Assembly (NCBI GenBank): GCA_022494885.1
Contig: JAGVSM010004240.1
Coordinates: 1-64,000, forward strand
Reading direction: 5' to 3'
Source: Micrasema longulum
Lineage: Eukaryota; Arthropoda; Insecta; Trichoptera; Brachycentridae
DNA length: 64,000 nt
Below, in pieces: positions 10,256-21,138 of this stretch. The notes under the pieces are model-generated. The model had not been told where the DNA came from. It made no database searches and saw only the letters and a program-made list of their open reading frames with translations. The translations under genes were made by a program, and so were the position numbers. Within the stretch, counting starts at the first letter, position 1; each line of letters opens with the position of its first letter.

Positions 10256-10528
10256 TAATATTATGTTAATAAAATTTGTATAAAACCACTCACCGACTTA
10301 TCTGTCTACCGGTTTCGAGACGTAACCCGTCTCTTCGTCAGGACAACAACACTACACCAACATGCAAATACCACGACACATCTTCACCAAAGTAGATTTG
10401 CAAAAATATAAAATCGACATGCAGGTTAGACACATGCTTCACTACGAAGAGACGGGTTACGTCTCGAAACCGGTAGACAGATAATTTGGTGAGTGGTTTT
10501 ATACAAATTTTATTAACATAATATTAAA
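10256..10528. mobile_element. Fold-back element with hammerhead-like motif
   Basis: Arms of about 83 bp (10256-10340 and 10445-10528) are inverted copies, with outer ends TTAATATTATGTTAATAAAA. The middle carries unique sequence including CACTACACCAACATGC. A single-armed relative lies at 49025-49225. The left arm encodes on the minus strand the hammerhead-like motif listed separately. In the right arm the CUGA part is replaced (CACTACGAAGAG). Penelope-like elements are known to carry such motifs in their repeats; the assignment is inference, since no protein is encoded. Bases 10529-11015 show no gene. Confidence 0.65.
10302..10346 (-). ncRNA. Hammerhead ribozyme-like motif, good core
   Basis: On the minus strand: TGTC (stem I), CTGACGA (fits CUGANGA), one extra A, GAGAC-GGGTTAC-GTCTC (stem II), GAAA, CCGGT, A, then GACA closing stem I. 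ACCGGT is self-complementary, so stem III would need two molecules or be very short. The extra base between CUGANGA and stem II departs from the textbook core and recurs in the other motifs here. The fold is seen in the sequence; self-cleavage is unproven. Confidence 0.5.
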
Positions 10529-11015
10529 ACTTTGGATTACAAAGTTAATGCTTTGAATATTAATAATATTTTGAGTTTGTCGAAATGTTTACAGTTTTGG
10601 AATCTCGAACATTTTGGTCAATATTATTTTTGAAGCTTTAAAATTAATTTAAACTACTTTTAATTAAAAGCAACTCTCCTAATTGGGGTTCGCACGATGA
10701 TTGATGACTTCATAACAACTCGGAATCAAATTATCAATGACTTGCTATTACCGATTTCTTGCGGTTCTCACTCTAAATTTAATGAAAATTATTAAAAGCG
10801 CAAAAACAGCAAAATCAAAAGCAAGTGGTGAACTGAAAACTTGACGCCTATTACAAAAGAGGTATTTTTTTATTTTACAGTTTTTAAATGTACAGAGGTT
10901 CTTTGTTTCAGGTCCCGACTAGCTAGGAAATTCCTGTTATTAACTGTTATTAGGAAGGACTTTTTTTTTTACATGTATTTTTTTTATTTCATTGAATGAT
11001 GCTTATCAAAATTCA

Positions 11016-11520
11016 AAAAATGATACTAACATCCAAAAATTCAAAATACATATAGATTAGATAACTCACAGGTAATCATTTTAATTGAACCGTAAATATT
11101 AATTAGAAAATATACAACAATGTTTGACTATGTCCAAATGCTTGCAGACTGGCTGGATTTCCTCCCGGGGCAGTTATTCATTTTTAAATTTATTTCAACA
11201 CAGAGGGAAAACATTTTTATGAAAGGAATTTGGAAGTCTAGGCATTCACAGGGCTTTTGACCTGTCATTGGCTGGTTTAAGTGGCTATTTTACACACTGT
11301 GTAACGTTCACCATTCTGCCCATATATGAACATCTATATTCCTTCAATTAAGTGGCCACATAAACCAGCCAATGACAGGTCATAAGCCCTGTAGATGCCA
11401 AGACTTCTATATTACCTTCTCTAAAATGTTCTTTAGCTCTTTTGTAATATGTTGATATTAACAGCTCCCCAGGGAGTTGAATCCAGTTCTTTTATTCGAA
11501 AATTTGGACAAACTCATTAT
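11016..11520. repeat. Core repeat pair with shared 5' flank
   Basis: A flank with GATACTAACATCCAAAAATT and TAACTCACAGGTAATCATTT (11016-11123) leads into a plus copy (11124-11345, core 11252-11320) and a minus copy (11346-11520). The same flank and head recur at 46580-46815, so the repeated unit there is larger than the core element alone. Confidence 0.8.
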
Positions 11521-11626
11521 TTTTATTATTATTATTATTATTTTTTTAAAATTATTTTTATTATTATTAATTTTTATTATTATATTTTTTATTATTATTT
11601 TTAATTTTTTTATTATTTTTTTTTTG
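11515..11626 (+). repeat. TTA/TTTA-rich simple repeat
   Basis: About 110 bp of imperfect TTA and TTTTTA units directly follow the core repeat. From 11627 to 12197 no gene is visible. A GC-rich patch (about 11895-11940) with several CG dinucleotides follows a TTATAAGA at 11853, which could be a promoter or LTR relic. Confidence 0.7.
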
Positions 11627-12197
11627 TCCTAGCTTTAATTTCCCAATTTGTATTTTAATAGACAAAGACCGTAAATAAATACTTAAATTTATACAAAAAA
11701 AAGTGGTGTCTTGTTCTCGGAATTATGAAAAAAAATCGCGTAAATCTAATGTTAACATTTAATATAATTATATACATATCTAAGCCCGGAGAAACAGCTA
11801 TACAGTTAGGCAGTTGAAAGTATAGAGTGTTCCTACCAGAGGGCGTGAACGTTTATAAGACCCAGCCTCTTAATCAGTACTGCTCTAGAGCTCAAAGCGT
11901 CCGGACGCCGGCGTCGGGACGCGCTTGAAACGACGCCGAATATATTTGTTTACGAAAAGTTTCGTTTGTCAACAAGTGTTTACGTCGGTTGTGACCTACG
12001 ACAATTGTTTGTTTACACATTTTTTACTACGAGGCTCTGTGCCTTTTTAACATACGAAATCAACTGTTTTTTTTAAGTGATTTAAATAAACAAATTATTT
12101 TAAATAATATGCTGTACATAAATAAAATTTTGCGTGTCCGGGCGGGTAAAAAATACAGCATTTAAAAAAATATTTAAGTACAAGGAATAATAATAAT

Positions 12198-12364
12198 GGC
12201 GGCCAACGTGGTGTAGTCGTAGAGACGCTAAAATCACGCAGAGAAGGTTCCGGGTTCGATTCCCGGTGAGAACACAAAAAAATTATGTGAGATTTCTCAA
12301 GCCTGGGTATTTGTGCTGTCATTCACTACTACCATGGGCCTCCTGGCCTCTTGTGGTGAAAAAT
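12198..12364 (+). mobile_element. SINE S1, full-length tRNA-derived copy
   Basis: The head GGCGGCCAACGTGGTGTAG contains a pol III A-box-like stretch, and GGTTCCGGGTTCGATTCCCG contains a B box (GGTTCGATTCC). The body has TTTCTCAAGCCTGG, and the tail CCTCCTGGCCTCTTGTGGTG. The same structure is at 34296 (split), 60843, and in part at 8773. A diverged head suggests an old copy. Confidence 0.75.
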
Positions 12365-12505
12365 CAATGTGTTTTGGCAATATATTTTCATGCCAATCGA
12401 AAAACAGATTGAATAAAGAAAGAATTGGTCATAATTTATTACTAAATTGAAATAAATTAGCACGTACATTGTTTTTGTGAAAATAAAACCTTGTTATTAA
12501 TGTTC

Positions 12506-12975
12506 CACAATTTTTATTATTTTACAAGAACACTACTACAGTTTCGGGAGAGTATTCCTCCCATCGATGGGTGATATAAAATTAACGGATGATAATTTTT
12601 ATTTTTGTGTATGTAAATTAATTTTAGTCTATTTTATTACATCTTATATGCTTTTATTTTCTCTTTTCTTTTCTTAAAAAAATTAAAAAATAAATTTAGT
12701 TTCTAATGTTTAGCTCAATTTTTTTCTTATCTTTCACTAAACTTAATCTTTATTATTATTTAAATTGATTTTACACACTTATTTTATATGATTTATGAAA
12801 GATGGTGGAGTTCTATAATTGAGGATATTTATAAAGAATGTTAGTAATGCTTACTTGAAAAATTTATGCATTTTATGTATTCTTGTTGAACTTCCAAATA
12901 AATAAATAAAAAACAAATAAAAAAAGTGCTCTCCCGAAACTGTTGTAGTGTTCTTGTAAAATAATAAAAATTGTG
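12506..12975. mobile_element. Fold-back element with inserted LINE-like tail
   Basis: Arms of 47 bp at 12506-12552 and 12929-12975 are inverted copies, outer end CACAATTTTTATTATTTTAC. On the minus strand the left arm leads into GGGAG-GAATACT-CTCCC-GAAAC, again a hairpin followed by GAAA. The interior 12595-12915 matches 35150-35445 (GAAAGATGGTGGAGTTCTAT ... CTTGTTGAACTTCCAAATAA) and looks like a LINE 3' tail. Confidence 0.6.
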
Positions 12976-13024
12976 TAACATTATTAACAAAGTATTCTTT
13001 TTATGATAATAATTTATAATGTAG

Positions 13025-13670
13025 TAACATATTACAACAGAGATGAAGAACATTTAAGAGAAGGTAATATAGAAGTCTAGGCATCTACAGGACTTATGAC
13101 CTGTCAATGGCTGGTTTAAGTGGCCACTTTACACACTGTGTAACATTCACCATTCTGCCTATATTTGAACATCTATATTCCTTCAATTCTTTCATCTGTT
13201 GATGTTTGTGAAGTTAAAGAGCTGAAACCTTTATTTATGCGGGTGAGATTCATCTAATTGAATTATTTCACCTACATACTAGGCAACGCCTGAAAATGTT
13301 ATTTTTTTCAATTTCTATACTTCTTCATGGACCAGGTAATTTATCAACAATATTTTGAGTTTGTCCAAATTTTTGTAGACAAGGACTGGATTCAACTCCC
13401 CGGATAGCTGTTTATATCAACATATTACAACAGGGATAAAGAACATTTAAGAGATAAGAGGCAGATTGGTGAATGTTACACAGTGTGTAAAGTGGCCACT
13501 TAAACCAGCCATTGATAGGTCATAAGCGCTGTAAATACCTAGACTTCTATATTACCTTCTCTTAAATGTTCTTTATCTCTGTTGTAATATGTTAATATAA
13601 ACATCTCACCAGGGAGTTGAATCCAGTGCTTGTCCACAAAAATTTGGACAAACTCAAAATATTGTTTATA
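13025..13670. repeat. Core repeat cluster, tandem plus then minus
   Basis: A nearly complete plus unit (13029-13340, core 13087-13157) is followed in tandem by the head of a second plus unit (13345-13460). That head switches to a minus copy (13466-13665, core 13468-13535). The plus junction reads CCAGGTAATTTATCAACAAT, the same end-to-start join as at 36840 and 39955. Confidence 0.85.
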
Positions 13671-13799
13671 ATGTAGTGCTACTAAGTGAATGCCGATTCA
13701 ATTAAAAATATTAAACACGTATATTTAAAAAAATAAAAAAATAATGAATAATTGCTGTTTTTAAATGGGGTGATAAAGCTTGGTTAAGCGTAATGACAA

Positions 13800-13995
13800 A
13801 TGCTTAATAAAGGTTTCGGCTCTTTAACGTCACAATCTTGAGATGGAAGAATGTTTCAATATAGGCAGAATGGTAAAAAGTACACAGTGTGTGAAGTGGC
13901 CATTTAAAACTGAGATAATGAACATTTTAGAGAACGGAATATAGAAGTCAAGGTATCTACACGGCTTATGACCTGTCATTGGCTTGTTTAACCTA
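13800..13995. repeat. Diverged core repeat fold-back remnant
   Basis: A minus core remnant (13868-13910, ACACAGTGTGTGAAGTGGCC) is joined to a plus remnant (13915-13992, GGCTTATGACCTGTCATTGG). Both are shortened. Confidence 0.55.
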
Positions 13996-14265
13996 GCCGG
14001 ACCGAAGAGGGGTATTCGAATCCCCCATTTACCGATTTTAATTCGATAACTCAAGTATTATTTAAGCTGATTGCCGTATATTTTTTGTAACCGTGAAATT
14101 AATAGAAAGAAGCATTTTTCTGTTTTGTTTTTAAATTTTGAAATTGTTGTTTTTTGTTTTTTTAATATTAAAACAAAAAAGACGCAAATAATACAAGGGT
14201 CAATTTCACTTTATGTACGTAAGCATTCGACAAACTAAAAAAATAAATAATAAAATACACCACCA

Positions 14266-14790
14266 CTACTACCATCACGCTATTTCCCTGTAGGGGTAGG
14301 CAAATAGAATGGACCGCCACACACATCTATCTTGACATACATTCCTAGCTTCTTCCGCATTCATACATCTTGTCATACATGCCCTTCGGTTCTGTCTACT
14401 TTTCACATGACCAGACTTAAGATTCAGGTTTAATGATCATGCCACGTCTTCCTCGGTCGTCCTCGTCTCACGTTGCCGTTCATTTTCACCATATATACTT
14501 GTTTTACCATTCTTTCGTCGTCCGTTCGTTCTACGTGACCAAACCATCTCAGAGACCCTTTCTTAATCGTATCAGTTATACTTGACTCAGATTTACACTC
14601 GCGCCTGATTTCGTCATTCGTAACCCTGTCATACATTGATTTCTCACACATTCGTCGAAGAGATTGCTTTTTAACCGCGTTTACTCGGCTTTTATCCTTC
14701 CTCTGCCAGTTCCAGGTTTCACTTCCATGCATTAGTGTTTGGACTGAAATTTTACTTTTCAAAACCGATGCAAAAATGTCCATTTGATGA
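14266..14790 (-). pseudogene. RTE-like LINE family A, C-terminal fragment
   Basis: The minus strand encodes MHGSETWNWQRKDKSRVNAV, MCEKSMYDRVTNDEIR, GSLRWFGHVERTDDERM and RRGRPRKTWHDH. This is the conserved tail after the reverse transcriptase domain of an RTE-like LINE. The frame breaks after TWHDH; the remaining tail (RRACMTRCMN and AYPYRE-like) continues in another frame to 14280. The 3' end carries GTG/GTA repeats. The reverse transcriptase core is absent. From 14791 to 16085 I find no gene; there are short SINE-like or unique AT-rich stretches only. Confidence 0.75.
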
Positions 14791-16085
14791 TTTTAAAAAA
14801 TAAAACTTCATTATTTAAATTGACAAGAGAAATATATGAAGTCTTATGTAGACTCGTGTTACACCGTGGCCGCACAAAAGTTAATGCTCTCATTGAATTT
14901 GAAATATTAATTATCGTTTGACTTCTCAAGCAAGACAGATCAATTAACGTCTGTCTAAAAGTCCATTAGATTGTCATAAATAATTAATTTTCCATCAAGT
15001 TCCACCAAAGGGGTGAACATAAGCTTTATGGGATCAATCCATACTTAAAATATTATTTCTTGATACACATTACAAGGGACGAAAATTTTGTTCCCCCGAG
15101 CAATTTTTCCTGTAATTACGATTTGTTAAAATTTTAATTGTTCTGAGGTTGGCACTTTTTTACTTAAAAGCTTATTAAAAACATGATATGAGAAGCAGTG
15201 GCTTGTCTAGTTTTAAGCCATAAAATGTTGCCACTGTAAAAAATAAATTCAGTTGTTATATTTTTTCCATCTGTTTTACTGTCCTTCTGAGTGCAATGAG
15301 GAATTCCACTGTTTTCTAATTTATTTTTTTCGATTAGCGTACTATTTAACTAAGCAAAAATATGTATATTTTTTTGTGCGTTATTTACAAAGATATGATT
15401 TTTTAAAGTTACATTTATCAAATACCGCGCCAAATGACTGTAATCAGTGTGTCACATTTCAGTGTTGACGTCATGAAACGGTTGGCGTTCTTACTTTCAC
15501 TGACCTGACAAGAATCTATGAAATATTGCTTTGATTACTTTATTTAGTTAATCGTAATTTGCTCATTTCTACGTTGCGATTGTTTTTACGAACGTTTCGA
15601 TTTAGAAAAACCTAAAAAGTTGACATAATCTCTGGTTGAAATGTCAAATTATACTCTTTTTTTTCTATGGTCAAAACGTTGCGGGGGCTTTAAGCGGAAA
15701 CCGGAAATACTACACGTAGATACAAGGAGTGACGTCATGATTTACGATTTTAAAATGAATACTATTTTTAAAATTTTTTATTAATTTTTGCGTGCGTTTT
15801 TGAGATATTTCATCCTACTCCAAAATTTTTAAATATTCACTTGTACACGAAAACATTTAAAAAATTTAATTCCGGGTTGGGCTGGAATTCCTCATTATCG
15901 GAACGTCAAAGAATCCGGCCTGGTAAATAGCTCAGTAGATAAATACAGACGATCGTTAAGCAAACCGTCTTGGTAATTGTCAAAAGTCATATTGAAATCA
16001 TGTTCAATCGAACATTTTTTGCTTGAATTGGGATTTATTTGAGTTATTTGCTTTTAAGTGGGCACTTTTTATCACAGAAGCCTAT

Positions 16086-16086
<1 letters not shown>

Positions 16087-16119
<33 letters not shown>
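16087..16119. repeat. TA microsatellite
   Basis: About 16 TA units. It follows unannotated sequence and precedes AT-rich sequence without a convincing gene (16120-16519). Confidence 0.9.
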
Positions 16120-16121
<2 letters not shown>

Positions 16122-16519
16122 CCTCTGTACGTCTGATGTCACTGAACTCCTAAATGGCTTAACCGATTTACGTGCGGTTTTCAGAGAAATATAGATCTTT
16201 GCGCTGTGCGTGTTCGTAGATATTAAAATCTTCAATCTAATATGTAAAAAAGAAGTAAGGAGCACAAATTTTTTATTCATCAATCTACCACGGTTGCATT
16301 CGAGAAGAATGCATTTACAAAAAAATGGAAAAATGTTGGTTTTTTGTGTATAAAAAAAACGATTGTTTTTGAATGTTTAATAACAGCATTGGTTTTTTGT
16401 GGATCTCGATAAGATTCTTTCATTAAATTCCTTATGATTTCTGCCAATTTATTTCTTTTTACTGGATAATACTTAAATAATATTAAATTTAAAACATTCA
16501 TAAAAATCGTATTCCTATA

Positions 16520-17912
16520 TAAGTACACCCCTCTGTTGGTAAGAAGACCGGAGCTTGATGTTTGCAAAAAGAATGCCATATTTGAAAAAAAAAATATTTT
16601 ATGCTTTGGAATTCAACCATAAACAAGTACCTCGGTACTTACTCAAATTCAATATTATTTGAAAATAAACAATTTTTGGTTATGGAATTTATTTTTTTAT
16701 TTATTTATTTTTTATTTTATTCAGAAAACACAGTCATACAAAATAAGTACTAAAAACAACAATTTTTTAACATAAAAAGACCAATTAAGTTTTCATAAAT
16801 TAAAAAGATATAAACATTAAATGTGACAAAAGATAAAAAATAAATAAGAATTTTAAGTGAGAAAAGAATAATTGATGACATTTGCGTTTTCCATGGAGGT
16901 AATAAATTAAAATAAATAAAAATACGAATGTACACTCCGAGCCATCCACGCACACACACACACCTATCCACCAATTGGTGCGTATAGGGAAATGATGATG
17001 ATGATAAGTCAATTTGTTCTATGGGAATATTATGCACACACATGAACGCACATATAAAACATACACAAACATATACATTACATGCGGCACATATACATAG
17101 CATGAACCACTCAAGATGCACATTCAGCAACTATCCCAAATAATCGACCCCATGAAGAAATGAAAAAATTTAATCACAAACAAGTACCTAAGTACCTACT
17201 CATCAATGAAATTTGTTTATTTATTTATTTATTAGTGTATACACGGCACAAATGCCTTTTATATACATAAACATAAAAACAATTAACATATAGTGTTCTA
17301 TACAAAATTATGCAATATTATAATAACAATATATCTATACATATTACACAGTTGTTTTATAAATGTTCTATATAATAACTTAAGATTTTAAAACTTAACA
17401 TACTTAGGTAGAAAAAATAAAAATAAATAAAGATAACGCTGTATATTCGAAATAGCAAAAATCATAAATCAGTGATTTGTTGGTATTGTTGCAATGTATA
17501 TTGAATGCCCTAGGAATAATACTAACTGTCTCCTGATAAGAGCTCAAAGGTTCTCAACCGTGTTAAAATATAAAAATAAACAAAATAACAAACATTTAAA
17601 AAAAATGAAATATTTTTTTATTTTTTTTTAATATATAAAAATTTAAATTTTAAAAACAAAAAAAAATCAAATATCTAGTCGTACGTTTATAAATATATTT
17701 GACATGTATTTATTAATACAGTTATTTTTCTAGTTTTAAAAATGAACATGAATACTTAAAACGTCAGTCAAAATCCCAAACTATTTCTTCAATGGCAAGT
17801 TTAAACTTCTTGTGAAAAATCTCCATTCAAATGTTTTTTTGAAATGAAATGAAAATTTGCAGGCAAGCCAACGTTCGGGCAGGACAACGTCCGACGGGTC
17901 CGCTAGTTAAAA
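16520..17912 (+). mobile_element. Helitron-like element split by two insertions
   Basis: Three segments of one copy remain in order. They are 16523-16690 (CACCCCTCTGTTGGTAAG, GTACCTCGGTACTTACTC), 17160-17215 (CAAGTACCTAAGTACC) and 17840-17912 (GCAGGCAAGCCAACG, AGGACAACGTCCGACGG, GTCCGCTAGTTA). The end GGTCCGCTAG fits a Helitron terminus, CTAG preceded by a GGAC/GTCC hairpin. Segment 16691-17155 is an AT-rich insert with CA repeats, a likely LINE 3' UTR on the minus strand. Segment 17217-17580 is another minus-strand LINE-like tail starting with TTTA repeats. Confidence 0.55.
17217..17580 (-). mobile_element. LINE-like 3' end
   Basis: In minus orientation the 3' end is an AAATA-type tail preceded by GGCATTTGTGCCGTG. 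The unit ends near 17580. A weak frame on the minus strand could be a decayed LINE C-terminus. Bases 17581-17835 show nothing. Confidence 0.35.
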
Positions 17913-18130
17913 CTATAAATGAAAACTATTTTGAATGATTATGTTAGCAACGCGGACTAATTTTTCGGGGTCACTCATTGGTTCTATTCGATCATATGAC
18001 GTCGAGATGACAAGCCGGTGGAACAAACCGAGGTATTTAGAGATAGTACAGAAGTTAGGTGTACTGTCTTGATATGTACTGATGAAGATGGACGCTTGTT
18101 TTTCATTTATATATATATATATATATATAG

Positions 18131-18850
18131 TTGGATAATTTATATAGCCCCATTTTTGTGAAAATCACCTCAAGGGCGCTGTACAATTAATAAATATCCC
18201 AGTACGTCTTGCAGCTACAGAGCGCATGGACGGTTGGGATTCTAGTTCCTCGTTTTCAATTAAGATCAATAAAAATTATAACAGATAGGAGCTAGATTAC
18301 AGGACGTCTTGCAGCTACAGAGCGCATAGACAGTTAGAAACTTAGCCCCCATTTACAAATTTTAAAAATTGACAAATAAATTTAATGTATTAATGATACT
18401 AAAAAAAAATAAAAATAATATGAATAATAAAAAGGAGTAAGATTACAACACGTCTTGCAGCTACTAAGCGCATAGATGATTGGAATTCTAGACCCCATTT
18501 ATAAAATTTAGGTATTTTTAAGTTGGTATATGAAAGCTAGATAACCAATCATCGTGCAGCTACAAAGCGCATGGACGAGTGGAATTCTAGCAAAGTTAGA
18601 ATGATATCAATAAATTTATAAAAAATAGAGCATAGTAGTAAGTTTGTCAAGTGTTCATGCCAAGAACTAAGCAATAAAAAACTAAATAAATAAAGCACTG
18701 TATCAACTCCATGTGTAACAAAGGGAGATAGATGTCCGAAGAGAATCTTTTGTAGACAGTAGGTAGATATCGTCACCATGTGGTCCACTAGGCTGCTGGA
18801 GAATTTCTGGAAACGCACGTGTGTAGACTGGGGGATTATGCCTATTGTTC
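18131..18850 (-). mobile_element. Hairpin-tailed retroelement, longer copy
   Basis: The minus-strand 3' end is TGTACAGCGCCCTTGAGGTG then AAAATGGGGCTATATAAAT. Upstream are five variants of the CTGTAGCTGCAAGACGT unit (near 18205, 18310, 18460, 18555). The head region 18720-18830 matches 62380-62480 (GGGAGATAGATGTCCGAAGA, ATATCGTCACCATGTGG). The copy is flanked on the left by AT dinucleotides. No intact frame is seen. The long match to 61800-62480 makes these two close relatives. Confidence 0.6.
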
Positions 18851-18888
18851 CAACGATTTCCTTAGGTAAAGCGTTGTACAGTTGGGTG

Positions 18889-19509
18889 GGCCGATATTTT
18901 TTTTTCCGAATTTTGAAATGAAAGGGGTCTAAAAAGTTGCCTTTTGGATTACTCGGGATGCAAAAAATATATAAAAAAATATTTGATACTACTTTTGGCC
19001 CTTAACCAGAGCTTGAAGTTTTCGAAAAAGTCAATTTTTTGCCTTAAACCGGCTGTCATTTCGTATTTAAGTAAGAAAATCAGTCTTATTAAATTGTATA
19101 ATCTGCATTAAGTCTTATTATATAAGCATCCAAGGGCGTGAGTTGCACTTTGTTGTGTAATAAATAGGTAGCATTGTTTTAATGTGCCATTGTTTTCGTC
19201 AATTTTAGTCAGGCGCTCGACGGAATTAGTTCCGTGGAGTGTAATTTTTTTTGCATTTCGGTAGTTTTAAAACGTGTTCGAATTTGTTATGTGATTAAGT
19301 TGTATCTTTACGAACCAAAAAATAATTTTATCAATATAGATAATTAAAAGATTTTCAGACAGTTATAAACTTCAGACTTCTGTTGAGGGCCAAAAGTAGT
19401 ATGGAATATTTTTTTTAATAATTTTTACGTTCAATGCGATCCAAAAGACAACTTTTTAGACCCCTTTCACTTTGATATCTAAAAAAAAAAACTTCATACA
19501 TCATCGGCC
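18889..19509. mobile_element. Fold-back (MITE-like) element upstream of the host exon
   Basis: The ends GGCCGAT and ATCGGCC are inverted. Inside them AAAGGGGTCTAAAAAGTTG, CTTTTGGAT and ATACTACTTTTGGCCCT (18910-19030) recur inverted at 19385-19480, giving arms of roughly 120 bp with indels. TTGTACAG lies just outside each end (18874 and 19513), possibly a target duplication or an extension of the arms. The interior has no frame. It sits in what would be the intron before the exon at 19783. Confidence 0.6.
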
Positions 19510-19782
19510 GTATTGTACAGCTTAAATTTTTGATTTAAACTCGATCTTGCGTTGTTTTTGAACATTTTATATTTTGTAAATTATAACTGATCTTGTTTAT
19601 TTAATCCCATGTCTCTAAGTTCATAAATTATAAGTTTTGAATTTTGTTACAGCGGCACTAATTGGTTAAATGTAGGTTCATTTAATTGATTTAACTGGCT
19701 GAATGTGGCTTTAAAACGATAAATAAAGTTATTGGACCTTTGAAACCACACCAAAGTGTACTAGATATTTTTTTGTGTATAG

Positions 19783-21138
19783 AAGTGTCGAACAATCATC
19801 AAATTGGAGAAACAAACTTTCAAAAGCCCTGGGTTCAAGCCCAGCGGCTTTCAAAACAATTCTGAACCTCATAAAGGAACAAAAATAAATACTGTGAGAA
19901 TACAACCTTATTCGAACATTCGCCCGTCAAAATCTGCTCAAAATTTTACAAGCTGTGGCAAAAATGATGTGAATTTAAAAACACGAGGACTCGCTAAAGG
20001 ACAAAGTTTTTTGGGCAACAGATGTGTGAATAATTTCAACGGAGAAATTTTGAGAAATGATTCTGATGAAGATATATCTGAAGACGATGACGTAAAATAT
20101 GCAAAAAGTTGCAAGTGCTGTCGTGATCATAATACGCCAGGTTTCAGTTCAAAGCCTTTGCTAATTGGGATGAGTACGAAGAGGCACAACGGACCACTGT
20201 TGGAAACTCCCAAGTTTCCAGCGTATGCTTTCAAGAGCTGTTTGAAAAATACAAAAGAAAAAAGTCCCGTCGGTGAATGTTTTAGAGCCGAGAAATTCGC
20301 AGAGCAGACGGGCGAAGATCGTCGATATCCTGCCGGAAATGAAGCTTCCGGAACTGTGCCGTCAGCAGCTTCCGGATCGACCCGTAATTTAAATTGCAAC
20401 GAAAAATCCGTAAAGGATAATTGCTGCTTGAAAAACCATTGCTGTGAAAACAGAAAAAACGACGCTGTGAATAGATGTGAATCACACGAATTGGCTTGTA
20501 GATGTGGACAAGATTTCCAATTTGCAAATGTTAAAATTCCTGTATGTTTCCAAAACGGATTGAATAGAAATCCAAGGTTAATTATACCGCAAAATAACAA
20601 TTGTTCTTCTGTGATAGGCCCTGCTGGTTTTTTTCGTAATACTGGCTTTCAAACGCGACCCTTTTTTAAACAAAACACACCCGAAATCGTTCAAACTTGT
20701 CCAGTGCATCAAAGAACCAAAGAAATCAAATGTGCAGTTCACGATTTTGTTGAAAATAAAAACAAGAATAAAAGTGTAAGCAGTAAGTGTTGTGGAGATA
20801 GTGAAGGTGCTGATGGGACTGAAGTTAGTTCGGTTAAAAACAACGATAAAACAAAAAATTCTAAAATAGATGAAAATGATTTAGAAAAAGAAAAATATGA
20901 CGTAAGTGGTGATGTCGAAGATTGTGCGGATGAAGAACATGAAGTGACTGATAAAATATGCGGAAGTAACAGTGGAACAGATGTGAAGAAGCAGTGTAAT
21001 TGCAAGAATGATGCGGTGATTTTGCCTCAAGTCGGCATGGTCCTGACCTCAGGAGCTGTTCCTGTGAATCCTTGGCAGAATCAACCAGTCTGGAACATAG
21101 TTCCAGCACAAACCATTGGGAGAATCGGAGCAGAAAAG
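19783..21138 (+). CDS. Internal exon of an unrecognised cysteine-rich host protein
   Basis: An uninterrupted 1356-bp frame (452 codons) lies between an acceptor with a T-rich tract (ATTTTTTTGTGTATAG, exon starting AAGTGT) and a donor AAAAG/GTAAGC. No in-frame ATG occurs until about codon 130, and a stop straddles the acceptor. An internal exon is thus more likely than a single-exon gene, and both ends are in phase 0. The product has about 25 cysteines, several clustered (KSCKCCRDH, NCCLKNHCCEN, ACRCG, QCNCK). It also has acidic stretches (NDSDEDISEDDD, and around residues 350-390) and a C-terminal hydrophobic, tryptophan-containing end (VNPWQNQPVWNIVP). No membrane segment or signal peptide is seen. 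I do not recognise the family. Base composition is richer in GC than its surroundings, as expected for coding sequence. Neighbouring exons were not found. Confidence 0.6.

Noticed and set aside
11840..11945. Promoter or LTR with TTATAAGA and TCAGTA
   Set aside because: Spacing from TATA to the initiator-like site is too short, no second LTR is present and no gene follows.
15900..15975. tRNA gene
   Set aside because: TAGCTCAGTAGATA looks like an A box, but there is no B box and no cloverleaf.
16750..17130. 126-codon minus-strand frame rich in Cys and Val
   Set aside because: It reads through CA repeats and an AT-rich insert inside a Helitron-like copy, and has no domain.
20127..20600. 157-codon minus-strand frame
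   Set aside because: It is antisense to the host exon; the plus frame has splice sites and coding composition.
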